Shown piece after piece: positions 45,240-57,347 of a stretch of DNA of 64,000 bases (positions within the stretch are counted from its first letter, which is position 1; each line of letters opens with the position of its first letter). The notes below the pieces were generated by a model. It was not told where the DNA came from and ran no database searches. It was given only the letters and a program-made list of their open reading frames with translations. The DNA is taken from the NCBI GenBank assembly GCA_947247005.1, contig OX365946.1:54152734-54216733 (forward strand). The letters run 5' to 3'. The position numbers were made by a program, and so were the translations under genes. The DNA is from Spisula solida (lineage: Eukaryota > Mollusca > Bivalvia > Venerida > Mactridae).

Positions 45240-47745
45240 TTCGGTCAGTTTTTTCTGTTTGGTCTTAAACTTGACCTTGGAATGTTCCAGAAGCTATGTT
45301 ATTATGAGTGTCTGATATGGTCAAACACAATCATGACACCAACATTGCAGTCGAAACAGGTTAAGTCAGTGTTTCTTTGACGATGCAAAGTGGTCAGTCA
45401 GTGGTCAGTGAGTTCCAAAGTGGCCAAACTCAAACATGACGTCAATACATGTTAAGTCAGTGGTTTTATGACGATGTCAAGTGGTCATCTAGTGGTCAGT
45501 AAGTGTCCAATTTGGCCAAAATCAATAACTAGTGTGACACATAAAGTTACCGTCGAGGCATGTCGTATCTGTGTTCCGATGACGATACCAAGTGGTCAGT
45601 CAGTGGTCAGATGAGAATCTGAAGTGGTCAAACTTATACATGACATCTACAGTTGCCGTCGAGACTTATTGTCAGTGTATAAATGACGATATCAAGTGGC
45701 CGGGGAGTGTCCAAAGTGGTCAAACGAAATTATGACACCTAGGGTTGCCATCGTTACATGTTAAATGAGTGTATCGGTGACGATATCAAGTGGTCAGTCA
45801 GTGGCCGGTGAGTGTCCAAAGTGATCAATCGAAATTATGACACCAAGGGTTGCCATCGTTACACGTTAAATGAGTGTATCGATAACGATATCAAGTGGCC
45901 GGTCAGTGGTCAGTGAGTGTCCAAAGTGGTCAAACGAAATTATGACACCTAGGGTTGCCATCGTTACATGTTAAATGAGTGTATCGGTGACGATATCAAG
46001 TGGTCAGTCAGTGGCCGGTGAGTGTCCAAAGTGGTCAAACGAAATTATGACACCAAGGGTTGCCATCGTTACACGTTAAATGAGTGTATCGATAACGATA
46101 TCAAGTGACCGGTCAGTGGTCAGTGAGTGTCCAAAGTGGTCAAACGAAATCATGACACCAAGGGTTGCCATCGTTACACGTTAAATGAGTGTATCGATAA
46201 CGATATCAAGTGGTCAGTCAGTGGCCGGTGAGTGTCCAAAGTAGTCAAACGAAATTATGACACCTAGGGTTGCCATCGTTACATGTTAAAGTATTGGTGA
46301 CGATATCAAGTGGTCAGTCAGTGGCCGGTGAGTGTCCAAAGTGGTCAAACGAAATTATGACACCAAGGGTTGCCATCGTTACACGTTAAATGAGTGTATC
46401 GATAACGATATCAAGTGACCGGTCAGTGGTCAGTGAGTGTCCAAAGTGGTCAAACGAAATCATGACACCAAGGGTTGCCATCGTTACACGTTAAATGAGT
46501 GTATCGATAACGATATCAAGTTGCCGGTCAGTGGTCAGTGAGTGTCGAAAGTGGTCAAACAAAATCATGACACCAAGGGTTGCCATCGTTACATGTTAAA
46601 TGAGTGTATCGATAACGACATCAAGTGGCCGGTCAGTGGTCAGTGAGTGTCGAAAGTGGTCAAACAAAATCATGACACCAAGGGTTGCCATCGCTACACG
46701 TCAAACTAGTGTATCGATAACGATATCAAGTGGTCAGTCAGTGGCCGGTGAGTGTCCAAAGTGGTCAAACGAAATTATGACACCAAGGGTTGCCATCGTT
46801 ACATGTTAAATGAGTGTATCGATAACGATATCAAGTGGTCAGTCAGTGGCCGGTGAGTGTCCAAAGTGGTCAAACGAAATTATGACACCAAGGGTTGCCA
46901 TCGTTACATGTTAAATGAGTGTATCGATAACGATATCAAGTGGTCAGTCAGTGGCCGGTGAGTGTCGAAAGTGGTCAAACGAAATTATGACACCAAGGGT
47001 TGCCATCGTTACATGTTAAATGAGTGTATCGATAACGATATCAAGTGGTCAGTCAGTGGCCGGTGAGTGTCCAAAGTGGTCAAACGAAATTATGACACCA
47101 AGGGTTGCCATCGTTACACGTTAAATGAGTGTATCGATAACGATATCAAGTTGCCGGTCAGTGGTCAGTGAGTGTCCAAAGTGGTCAAACGAAATCATGA
47201 CACCAAGGGTTGCCATCGTTACATGTTAAATGAGTGTATCGATAACGATATCAAGTTGCCGGTCAGTGGTCAGTGAGTGTCGAAAGTGGTCAAACATAAT
47301 CATGACACCAAGGGTTGCCATCGTTACATGTTAAATGAGTGTATCGATAACGATATCAAGTGACCGGTCAGTGGTCAGTGAGTGTCCAAAGTGGTCAAAC
47401 AAAATCATGACACCAAGGGTTGCCATCGTTACATGTTAAATGAGTGTATTGATAACGATATCAAGTTGCCGATCAGTGGTCAGTGAGAGTCGAAAGTGGT
47501 CAAACATAATCATGACACCAAGGGTGCCATCGTTACATGTTAAATGTGTGTATCGATAACGATATCAAGTGCCCAGTCAGTGGTCAGTGAGTGTCCGAAG
47601 TGGTCAAACGAAATTATGACACCAAGGGTTGCCATCGTTACATGTTAAATGAGTGTATCGATAACGATATCAAGTGACCGGTCATTGGTCAGTGAGTGTC
47701 CAAAGTGGTCAAACTAAACAATGATACCTACAGTTAACATCGAGA
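45240..47745 (+). repeat. 105-bp satellite array with diverged leading edge
   Basis: The unit begins GATAACGATATCAAGTGGTC, continues AGTCAGTGGCCGGTGAGTGT and CCAAAGTGGTCAAACGAAAT, and ends GCCATCGTTACATGTTAAAT. The period is 105 bp (for example 46816 to 46921). It is nearly homogeneous from about 45780 to 47700 (roughly 18 copies) and diverged at 45240-45780. Two variants (GGTCAGTCAGTGGCCGG and GCCGGTCAGTGGTCAG) alternate irregularly. The short open frame at 46600-46809 reflects the multiple-of-three period. Confidence 0.9.
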
Positions 47746-47799
47746 CTTGTTAAGTCAGTGTTTGACTGACGATTCCAAGTAAATGGTCAGTAAGGTCTG

Positions 47800-48080
47800 T
47801 TTCTAGACGAGTGCTCAGTTTGTAGCCGAAGTGGTGTTTTTGTAGCACAAACGAAGTGGTCAGTTTGTAGTTGAAGTGGTCTTTTTGTAGTGAGAATAGT
47901 CAATTTGTAGCCGACGTGGTCAATTTGTAGCCTAAGTGGTCAGTTTGTAGCCGAACTGGTCAGTTTGTATTTGAAATGGTCAATTCGTAGCCGTGGTATT
48001 TTTGTAGCGGAAATTGTCAACTTGTAGTCGACGTGGTCAATGTTTAGCCGAGTGGTGGCCAGTTAATTTGTAGCGGAGTA
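47800..48080 (+). repeat. ~20-bp degenerate tandem repeat
   Basis: GTGGTCAGTTTGTAGCCGAA recurs about a dozen times with drift directly after the 105-bp satellite. Both share the GTGGTCA word. Confidence 0.75.
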
Positions 48081-48102
48081 TAAAAAGAGTTCAGGCCCAA
48101 AT

Positions 48103-48205
48103 TCCCTCATGGTGATAGAAACCATCAGAAATAAAGTGTTGTGAGTGATTAATATAAGTAATATAAGTTGTTAAAACTTGATCAACCGTCAGTCAATGTA
48201 TGAGA
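48103..48205 (+). repeat. Dispersed repeat, copy 2 of 2
   Basis: Diverged copy of the sequence at 2265-2365, starting CTCATGGTGATAGAAACCAT. Confidence 0.55.
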
Positions 48206-48544
48206 GCTGTTGCCTTGCATATAATTAAGTTTTTTCCAAGAATAAACGTCGTTTATGAGAATTGGTTTAAGGATTGTTTCTGACACCTGCTTCAAATTCA
48301 TGTACAGTAAGGTATTGACGTCGTATGTCAGCGTATTATTAAGTAGGTGGATTTAATACGTCCGAGCAACGCGCTGTTTTTAGCCTTGTTTACCGGCGTG
48401 AAAAACGTTGCAAAAATCAGCAACAAATACAGTGTATCCTCATTCTATATCATTAAATAAAAATATTCTATACACAAATATATTAATACACTCAAAGTAC
48501 GATTACAATTATGTCGTTAAGGTAAAATATATGTGCACAACAAA

Positions 48545-48862
48545 TAATAATTGTCACATTGCCGAGCGTCGTATCGCAATGTTGAGCATCGTGTTGTTTG
48601 TGTCACTGTTAAAATGGATGACATGAAACACGACAACACGATTCGACAACAAAACAATACGACATTGCGACATTTCGTACCGCATTGGCAACTTTAGGCA
48701 TTGCAATGTTTTTGCGAAGCAATATCAAGACATGAAGCAAATCTTGTAGGCTTTTGTCGTCGGTAGTATTGCGTCGCATTGCCTTATCGCGTTGTCACAT
48801 TGTCACATTGTAATACTTATGCTTTGTAGTGCTTCGCGTTTTGTAGAGTTGGGGGGGGGGGA
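48545..48862. repeat. Cluster of CGACA / TTGCGACATT / TGTCACATTG words
   Basis: Short words such as GCATTGC, CGACATTGCGACATTTCG and TGTCACATTGTCACATTG recur irregularly on both strands, ending in an 11-G run (48851-48861). Confidence 0.45.
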
Positions 48863-50140
48863 CGGACAACATTTAATAGGCACTAACATGAAAACGTAAT
48901 CCGTAAACATGCCCGTGCGCTGGGTGCAGTAATATTGTTTTGCCTTACATTAACCCAGTTGATACTGCCCCTTATGCATTATGCTTACTAGTATTATAAC
49001 CAACACATTCTTTTAGGGCATCAATATGAACCGTTCTCAAGCAAAACCGGGCTAAGTGACAAAATTATGAAAATCTTGATAATATAGCGTTAGAAAGACT
49101 AAACTCTTTCGAAAAGGTGCTGGACATTTTATCAAATTATAAAGCATTCATTTACACACTGACCTTAATTTCTAACTGATCGATCCTGCCTAGTTTTTGA
49201 GTGTCGTCACAAACGTCATTCAAACGTTATTTGACGTAACGTTAACAGGCATTTCAAAAATCCAGTATTTGATATATTCTTGATTGATGTAGCCGTTTGG
49301 AAATTGTATCATCTTTATATAACTCATGAGAAAAAATCAAATCTAGGAGATAGTACTATATTACCCAATAATTTGCAAACAAATAAATCAAAGAACATGA
49401 TTTTTTTCAAATTTCAGAGCCTTTTCTAAACATTATACATACCTTTGTACTTGTATAATGTCACAAAGGCCAGTTTTCCTGGAGAACGGCTCAATACATA
49501 TTTTAGTGAATGAAAATATTTGATATATTGCAATAGTCAAGTTAACCTTTCCTATCGCCACTCTTAAAACTTTACAATTTGGAATTAGCCGAAACTGACA
49601 TACAATGAATGCACATTAATGGTGATGCATTGAACTATTCAAAATTTGTTTGTCTTTGTCATTGCGGCATAGCACACTGGAAATCATACAATTAAATATG
49701 GCTGCGGCCCCGTGATTTTCTCGTTGTATATGAAATTTACCCATACAATTCCTCATTTTCTTGTCACATACCTACGATACGGCCGTCAGCAAACACCGTG
49801 GTGCTCGGCGTATTCAGTCCATCGTCTCAACATTACGATGAAACACATCGATTTTATAGGATAAAAACCTTATTGTACATAACGACCGACCGAGAAACCT
49901 ACTTTAGCCGAACTCAATACACTCATTTAATTGATCGTATACTGTAGTTCATTATAATAGACATTTGATTTTGATGTTGCTAATTTATGAAAGATACGGG
50001 AGTGGTAATTTTTTTATTAAGCCTATTGACGTAGTATTTGACCACAGGTAACCTAATTGTCTCCTTGCTTTCATTTATAAAATACAAATGTATACATCAG
50101 GCCCTTCCAACTGAGCTGTTTCATGGAACAAGTTTAAGTC
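48863..50140. other. Intergenic DNA, no gene seen
   Basis: AT-rich, no convincing frame, RNA or repeat. Confidence 0.45.
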
Positions 50141-50141
50141 T

Positions 50142-50204
50142 GGTTCCCGTCCCCATTATTGCAGTACACTACAGTATTACTATTGTAATATTAGGACGGG
50201 AACC
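50142..50204. repeat. 63-bp hairpin
   Basis: GGTTCCCGTCC (50142-50152) and GGACGGGAACC (50194-50204) are perfect inverted arms just outside the next element. Confidence 0.6.
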
Positions 50205-50220
50205 ATACTATACTGGCTGG

Positions 50221-51483
50221 CGACCACCAAATCCGGACGACCACTAATCCGGACAGCCTCACAAACGGTTTATTGAGGCCATTAATTTTGGTCATCTGTT
50301 GTCAATCAATTAGACGCTTGATTTTTGTCAACACTACGAAGTATAGGTGTATTTCTATGTTATGCATGTTTTTGTCATTTAACCATAGAGTTTATACAGT
50401 TAATCCCCCTGTTTAGCTACCCAAGTTGGAAATTTACCTATAGCAACGATTACAGTTAAATATTTTACAAGAAATGCCGCATTTATTGTCGTTTGTACTC
50501 GCGAAGCTTGTTTACATTACGGGGGAAGTCGAAAATCGCAGAACTGCGCAGTCCCAAAATATAAACCACAGTCTAAATATGAGGTAAGCCGACGAGATGT
50601 TTTGTAAACACCAGGACACTTTTGGCATATTTTTCACGATAACTCGAGAAATGTGTAAATCAAGTCATTGAAATTTCACCTGAACGAAGCTAGGTTCGTC
50701 TCTGTACTAAAGAGCTAATTTGTTTACTTCTAAAAATAGCTCAAGTACATTTTTGAGGGCCGTTGTTGGGGTCACTTAATCACCTCATTTTAGAGTCCAA
50801 CAGGACCATCAATCCGGACACCTTGTAGTCGCGTTTTTATTACGAAAATAGCGTTAAATATCGAAATAAATTTATAATGCATCAAGGGAGAGCACCAATG
50901 AATGGTTTGTACAAAATTTGTAGGACTTATCTCCCGTGAATATTGGAAAAATATCGATCGGAACTTAGCGGTAAAATTTTAAACGTCCACTTTTCATAGC
51001 AGACATTTTGATACAAAAAGGCGTTGTGTGATGTTTTGAAACTCCGCACCTATTTACTAAAGCTATATTTTCCTGGTTTAACTGTAAACAAAACATCGCA
51101 TCGGCTTACCTCATATTCAGCATTATAAGGACAGTAGTTTACATTTCGGGGCTGTGCAAAAGTATAGCGCATGCGCAGTTATGCGATTTTCGACTTCCCC
51201 CGTAATGTAAACAAGCCTCGCGAGTGCAGACGAAAATAAATGCGACATTTCTTGCAAAGTATTTAACTTCAATCGTTGCCACTTCTTAGTGTTGACGAAA
51301 ATCAAGCGCCTTATTGATTGACAACTTATCATCAAAATTAATGGCCGCGATGAAGCGTTTTTGAGTCTGTCCGGATTGGTGGTCGATTAATAGAGTATAG
51401 ATTAAATAAATACGTGCGGGGTTTCAAAACATCTTACAAAGCAATTTTGTATCAAAATGTCCACTATGAAAAGTGAACCTTTT
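50221..51483. mobile_element. Inverted-repeat element with ATCCGGACA ends, left portion
   Basis: 50221-50625 (starting CGACCACCAAATCCGGAC) is reverse-complemented at 51063-51385 (ending GTCCGGATTGGTGGTCG); the shared inner words include CATTACGGGGGAAGTCGAAA. The middle block 50625-51062 is itself reverse-complemented, beginning at 51386-51483 and continuing at 57348-57700, where the copy is split by a pearl insertion. No coding sequence. The family is unassigned. Confidence 0.75.
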
Positions 51484-51685
51484 TAGCTCACCTGTCACAA
51501 AGTGACAGAGTGAGCTTTTGTGATCACTCTTCGTCCGTCGTCCGTCCGTCAACAATTGGGTTGTGTCATCTCTAGAGGTCACAATTTTGGCCTAATCTTT
51601 ATGAGGTCTGAGGTCAAAAACTAGGTCACAAGGCCAAATTATAGAAAAACCTTGTGTAGTCACCAGAGGTTACAATTACAACTTA

Positions 51686-52119
51686 TTATTATTTGCTTTC
51701 AATGGATTACGGAGATTTTTCAGTGAAAATAACAGTGAAATTACCACTTTGTTATTTTCACTGTTTTACAAGCTGGTTCCAGTATCGTTCAGAAAAAGAA
51801 ACGTAACGTCAACGGCGCCGGCTTTAAAATGTACGTTACGTCATCATGACGTCACAATTGTCACGTCGTGACATTCCGAATTCGACGTGATTTTTCCAAT
51901 TGAGCCAATTCCGGTACACTTTTAAGAGAAATTAAAGCATATAATAAACAGAAAATTTGTTGATTTTTGGTGAAAGATCAATTTTATTTCACTCGTAATC
52001 ACATAAAATTATATTTTCACTCGTGGCTACGCCACTCGTGAAGATATTGATTTTCTGTGATCACTCGATGAAATAAAATACGATCTTACACCAAAATCAA
52101 CAAATATTCTCTATATCTT
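51686..52119. mobile_element. Palindromic MITE inside the pearl element
   Basis: It contains the hairpin CAGTGAAAATAACA / TGTTATTTTCACTG (51721-51765) and long imperfect arms TTTGTTGATTTTTGGTGAAA (51955 onward) against CTTACACCAAAATCAACAAA (ending about 52104), around TTTCACTCGTGGCTACGCCACTCGTGAA. It interrupts a 145-bp core unit. Confidence 0.6.
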
Positions 52120-52204
52120 AATGAAACTTTGTCACAATGATCCTGTCAACAAAATCGAGGTCAAGTTCGATTTTGGGTCATCTTGGGTCAAAATCTAGGT
52201 CACA

Positions 52205-52330
52205 ATGTCAATTGACATTTTCCTGAGGGTTTTGGGTTCAAACCCCACTGGAACCATAATTTTTATTTTTTTAGTATTTAGGTACATTTGTATTGTTTTG
52301 TCTTTAAAGCTATTTTGTATTTGTACAGTT
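52205..52330 (+). repeat. SINE-tail block carried by the pearl element
   Basis: CATTTTCCTGAGGGTTTTGG + GTTCAAACCCCACTGGAACC with a T-rich tail and TTTGTACAGTTATATGGAGG. It is the same block, at the same position in the core, as in the copy at 55230-56562. Confidence 0.65.
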
Positions 52331-53009
52331 ATATGGAGGAAAATATTATGTTTAAATTATAGGTCAAATCATAGAAAAACCTTGTGTAATCACCAGAGGT
52401 TACAATTTCAACTTATAGTCCAGTCATTCTACGATTTAACTTCAAACTAATTGCAAAAGAATTTCTTTTTCGATAATCATGTAGATAAATGTATGATTAT
52501 AATCATACAAAAAGTCTAGAAAAATCTAAGGTGGGGAAAACGATGAAATTTAACCTTAAACTTGTTCATTTTTTCGAACTACGACATGGCAAATATAACT
52601 TGCCATAGTGACGTCATATGAACTTAGCGCGTGCGATGAACTATGTAATTACGAAGGCATAATCTCGTCATATTTCCGTGAATATGTTATTTAAATATCA
52701 AATGACACGTACACACCAACCGATTCAGTTGATTATTTAAAAATAGGAACTGTAATAATCTTGTTATATACAAAAGTCAAATATTTTACGATGGTTTAAG
52801 AAAATAAATCGGCGTTATTTTGACGTTGAGATTATGCATACACTTCCTCTCTACGGAAGCGCATTACGGACATTGTCTTAACCGCCCTCTATACGGATAA
52901 CAATACAGTTTGTGTATGTTTCTATTGATATTGTTTGTGTCTTTGACGAATTAAATGAGTGCAATTATACACATTTAGAGTCTACATACTTACTTACGTT
53001 AACCTAGCT

Positions 53010-53770
53010 TTGCACACAGGTCTAGATTTAGGGCTGCACATAGTATGGGCCTATTCAAGCAAACTCAAAACGTAGGTCTCACTTGACCTAATCTTACAAG
53101 TATGCATTGAACTTAAGTTTTAGATCTAGCCTTGCACTGTAGACCAACTCTAGCTAGCATTGAACGCAGGTCTTAGGTCGATCGTTGCACTGAGGACATA
53201 CTATAGATAGCATTGAACGATGGGTTAAATGGACCCATTTTGGCAAGTCTTGAACGTAGGTCTGAACTGGCCCTACATTTGTATTCAGCAAGCATTTAAG
53301 TTATGTATAAGGAGTCCTGTAATCTTTACAAACTCCAGCAAGCATTTAATGTAGGTCTACTTGAACCTACTCCAGCAAGCATAGAACGTATAGTCTAACT
53401 GAACCTATTCCAATTTGGTCTAAGATCGGTTCCTGCACTCTTGACCTTCTCTTGTAAACATTGAACGCAAGTCGAACTGAACCTTGTCCTGTAGGTTTAG
53501 TGTCGAACACTGTACTGTGGAAAAATAATCTAGTAAGCATTGATCTTATGTTTAATTGGACCTACTCCTGCAGCATTCAATGCAGATCTAAGGTCGAGTG
53601 TTGATCTGTGGACATACACTAGTAAGAATGTCTAACTGAACCTTCTCCAGACAGCATTGAGTTTAGATCTAAGGTCGAGCGTGTACCTACTATGGACACG
53701 TTCTATCAAGCATTGAACGCATGTCTAAGGTCGGGCATTGCACTCCTAGATGTTAGCAATTATTCCGACT
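53010..53770 (+). repeat. Degenerate ~55-65-bp tandem repeat
   Basis: Words such as GCATTGAACGTAGGTCTAAC, TTGCACTGTGGAC and CTCCAGCAAGCATTGAACG recur about a dozen times with strong drift. Confidence 0.6.
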
Positions 53771-54210
53771 AGTATAAACACAGGCGCTCTAGTATTGAGC
53801 CTTGCATTTATGATACAAATGTACTGGTATAATTATGCTGGCGAACATTAAGCGATACATCGAGCTCTGTAATCCTGAACTAATTCTGGTTAACATGGAA
53901 AGCACATCTAACATCTCGCAAACTGTGCCTTAAGGGCAACAAAACGCACAGCAATGTCCATAACAGAGCCAAATGGACCACCGACCAAGTACAGATTTGG
54001 TATCGACCTTATCACATACCCAGTCATGTACATGCAATGGGTATACCCAGGCTTGTACATGCAATGAATGTGCGATATGTTCTATGATTACCAGCCAGCT
54101 TTTTTTATACCTGATTGCTAGTTTGATCTCGGATTCATACATTCATATAAAGTAGTTTCAAGTCGCACTGTATCCAAGGATAACTAGAACGGTCGCCATT
54201 CGGCAGACTA

Positions 54211-54531
54211 ATATACCCCCGCGTGGCAAACATCATTGCAGCTAATTCTTTTCTTTATGCACATAAGAACTATTCACTATAATATACACTATATACCCGG
54301 TATTGTATAGTGCATAAAACTACAAAGGGCCATAATTCTGTCAGAAATCGTCAAATTATTTCCTTTATGCACATCTACATGTTGAGGATGTTCATCTGTT
54401 AAAGTTTGAAGGAAATGCTGCAAAGACGGAGGAGTAATGCGTCCACAAGAATGCGTATACGGACGGACAGACCGACAGACAGATAAGCTGAATCCAGTAT
54501 ACCCCCTTACAACTCGTTGTGCGGGGGTATA
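54211..54531 (-). mobile_element. Short element with ATACCCCCGC / GCGGGGGTAT ends
   Basis: Inverted ends at 54211-54222 and 54520-54530. The right end is itself a hairpin (TATACCCCC ... GGGGGTATA). It contains a GACGGACAGACCGACAGACA tract like those of other mollusc repeats. The open frame spanning it (54289-54735 minus) has no domain. Confidence 0.5.
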
Positions 54532-55229
54532 ATGAAGTAGAGATACTTCAACCAGTGATTCACAAAAATATTTGATAGAACACACCGAGTTGTCGAGAAC
54601 CGATACTAATTTAGGATACAAAGTTGGAAGTACATGTAATATACATTTACCTGTATCATCTATATAGCCACTTTTCCTATACCACGACGTCCATATTGAA
54701 CGCCATCTTGGATTTCTCGAAGTAATCTCCGGCATAAAAGTTTTGTATGTGTACCAATTTACCTTTATGATTTAATAAACTTTATGCACGACGAAGTTAG
54801 TTTGTGAAACTTCACAGATACTCGATTACACATTCATTGTGTGAAATTGGGGGGTGGGGTAATAATACCACATATATTACATCTCAGATTGCATGAATGC
54901 ACTGAGTTCCAATTAAAGTAGTGTTTTATTTAACATATTATACCATTTATTCATAAAAGTGTATTTTAGATATGTATTAATCAACATTATAAATCATAAC
55001 CAAAGACATAAGAGATTAGAAAGGTGGAATTGCCTCTGTACCTGTTTTTCGTATGTTTTACCTGCAAATAACACTGACTGACATTGCGTTTTGAAGATTT
55101 TCAACATAAATATGTATCTAAAATATTTGTTTAACGATGTTTGTGGTTTCTTAAATACATATACATCATTTAAGGACATTAATTTCAATGAATTTTGTCA
55201 TATATTCCTGCTATTGTCATGTCTATTTT

Positions 55230-55855
55230 TAGCTCACCTGTCACAAAGTGACAGAGTGAGCTTTTGTGATCACACTTCGTCCGTCGTCCGTCCGTCCGTC
55301 CGTCCGTCCGTCTGTCCGTCCGTCAACAATTGGGTTGTGTCCTCTCTAGAGGTCACCATTTTGGCCTAATCTTTATGAAACTTGGTCACAATGATCATCT
55401 CAACAAAATCTAGGTCAAGTTCGATATTGGGTCATCTGAGGTCAAAAACTAGCTCACTAGGTCAAATTATAGAAAAAACCTTGTTTTAAACCTTTCAACA
55501 TGTAGTCTTCATAGTCACTAAACTCTCTGCAGTAACTCTCTACTCTCTATACATACAATAAACTTTCATCAACCAATGAAAATGTGTATCAGGGTTCACA
55601 GCAGTTTTGTAAAGGTCAAATATCAAAATATTCTAGTATTTAAACCAGGGTGTGAATTGTACTGGTTAAGTGGAAATCAAAGCGCTGTAGGGAGCGTATA
55701 CATTTTCCTGAGGGTCGTGGGTTCAAACCCCACTGGAACCATAATTTTTACTTTTTTATTTTTATTTTTTTAAGTGTTTAGGTATTGTTTTGTCTTTATA
55801 GCATGTATTTGTACATTTTCCTGATGGTCGTGGGTTCAACCCCCACTGGAACCAT

Positions 55856-55890
<35 letters not shown>

Positions 55891-56562
55891 TGTTTAGGTA
55901 TTGTTTTGTCTTTATAGCATGTATTTGTACATTTTCCTGATGGTCGTGGGTTCAACCCCCACTGGAACCATAATTTTTTTTTTTTTTTTTTTTAAATTTT
56001 TAGGTATTGTTTTGTCTCTATAACATGTATTTGTACATTTTCCTGATGGTCGTGGGTTCAACCCCCACTGGAACCATAATTTTTTTTTTTTTTTTTTTTT
56101 TTAATGTTTAGGCATTGTTTTGTCTTTATAACATGTATTTGTACATTTTCCTGATGGTCGTGGGTTCAACCCCCACTGGAACCATAATTTTTATTTTTTT
56201 GAGTGTTTAGGTATTGTTCTGTCTTTATAGCATGTATTTGTACAGTTATATGGAGGAAATATTTTGTTTAAATTATAGGTCAGATCATAGAAAAACCCTG
56301 TGTAGTCACCAGAGGTTACAATTTCGACTTAATCTTTATGAAATTTGGTCCTAATAATCATCTCAACACAATCTAGGTTAAGTTTGATATTAATTTAGTC
56401 ATCTGGGGTCAAACGCTAGGTCACATGGTCAAATCATACACAAACTTGCAATAGAGGCTGAATTTCCTTAAATTTTATTCAGAAAATGTGTAGGATCACC
56501 ATAGGGGTGTGCATGCACTAGTACGACAGGTGAGCGACCTAGGGCCCTTTGGGCCCTCTTGT
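55230..56562 (+). mobile_element. Pearl-type element inserted in the palindrome relic
   Basis: A complete 5' hairpin (TAGCTCACCTGTCAC), a (CCGT)n tract with about nine CCGT-like units, about two 145-bp core units, an internal SINE-like array, and the 3' end GGTGAGCGACCTAGGGCCCT + TTGGGCCCTCTTGTT. ATTT on both sides may be a target duplication or coincidence. Confidence 0.82.
55655..56250 (+). repeat. tRNA-derived SINE with its 3' half tandemly repeated five times
   Basis: The head has an A-box-like TGGTTAAGTGG (55663-55673) and a B box GGTTCAAACCC (55720-55730). A block CATTTTCCTGATGGTCGTGG + GTTCAACCCCCACTGGAACC + poly-T + TTTAGGTATTGTTTTGTC then restarts at 55701, 55814, 55930, 56036 and 56144. 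The 106-116 bp period varies with poly-T length. The long spacing between boxes resembles a Leu- or Ser-type tRNA with a variable arm. Confidence 0.72.
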
Positions 56563-57347
56563 TATTTTAACTGGTAATACTAAAGAAGACGGCCATTTTG
56601 GACGCCATCTTGAATTTCACAGACCCCATCACTTTTGCAATTTATGCTTGCAATGTCAGAACTTTCACATATAACATAAAACCATAACAGTTCATTTGTT
56701 GAACTAGAGGTTACACCGGAACTTGTTTCTGAGATTGGCACAGGCTCCATTACCCCACCCACTTGTACTGATTTTAAAGCATCTATATTAAATCAAAAAT
56801 GGTTTTATTTGTTATCTTTGCCACTTTGTTTTCATCTGTTTATAATATTGTTCATATTCCAATTACTTTACTATGTACTTTATGGATATGTGCACTTAGG
56901 TTACATGGAAATGAAAATAAACACTGCCATAAAAGCAGCTTTAGAGTTTACAATAGTGACCTTACATATGCTAATTTTTCGGCAACTTCCCAATCCTAGA
57001 TTTTTCTAGACTTTTGATATGTTATTTGTCAATGTTTTCTGATGCCAAAACAGTCAAATTTATTTCTTTTGCAATTTGTTTGAGGTTAAGCCTATTTTTA
57101 CTGTAGAATGACTGGACTATTAATCTTTATGAAACTTTGTCACAATGATCCTGTCAACAAAATCTAGGCCAAGCTCGATTTTGGGTCTTCTGGGGTCAAA
57201 AACAAGGTCACATGGTCAAATCATTAAAAAACTTGCAATAGAGGCTGAATTTCCTTAAATTTTATTCAGAAAGTGTGTAGGGTCAAATGTGTGTGCATGC
57301 ACTAGTACGACAGTTGAGCGACCTAGGACCCTTTGGGCCCTCTTGTT

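Larger units (their letters stand above)
54680..56790. mobile_element. Diverged relic of the 18.3-24.1 kb palindromic family, split by a pearl element
   Basis: 54680-55229 and 56563-56790 match the right arm of the large palindrome in order: CGCCATCTTGGATTTCTCG; GGGGTGGGGTAA; TTTTACCTGCAAATAACACT with GTTTTGAAGATTTTCA; then CGGCCATTTTGGACGCCATC and CATCACTTTTGCAATTTATG. The two parts are contiguous apart from the pearl element between them. Confidence 0.65.
52416..57119. mobile_element. 4.7-kb TIR element with TTA target duplication, carrying nested insertions
   Basis: The left end TAGTCCAGTCATTCTAC (52416) and right end GTAGAATGACTGGACTA (ending 57119) are inverted, and homology continues inward for about 125 bp (AATTGCAAAAGAA; AAAGTCTAGAAAAATCTA). 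TTA flanks both sides (52413-52415 and 57120-57122). The uninterrupted pearl core reads ACTTAATCTTTATG, which confirms insertion with TTA duplication. No transposase frame was seen in the 4.7 kb. PIF/Harbinger-type is inferred from the TSD. Confidence 0.75.
51484..57347 (+). mobile_element. Pearl-type element split by later insertions
   Basis: 5' hairpin and (CCGT)n at 51484-51550; core pieces at 51560-51685 and 52120-52415; core and 3' end at 57123-57347 (GAGCGACCTAGGACCCTTTG + GGCCCTCTTGTT). The pieces are collinear once the insertions at about 51686-52119 and 52416-57119 are removed. It interrupts the ATCCGGACA element. Confidence 0.78.

Noticed and set aside
46600..46809. 69-codon frame in the 105-bp satellite
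   Set aside because: The frame spans two satellite units in register, and neighbouring units carry stops in the same frame.
54289..54735. 148-codon minus-strand frame
   Set aside because: It spans a short TIR repeat with a GACGGACAGAC tract and the edge of the palindrome relic. No domain or coding signature.
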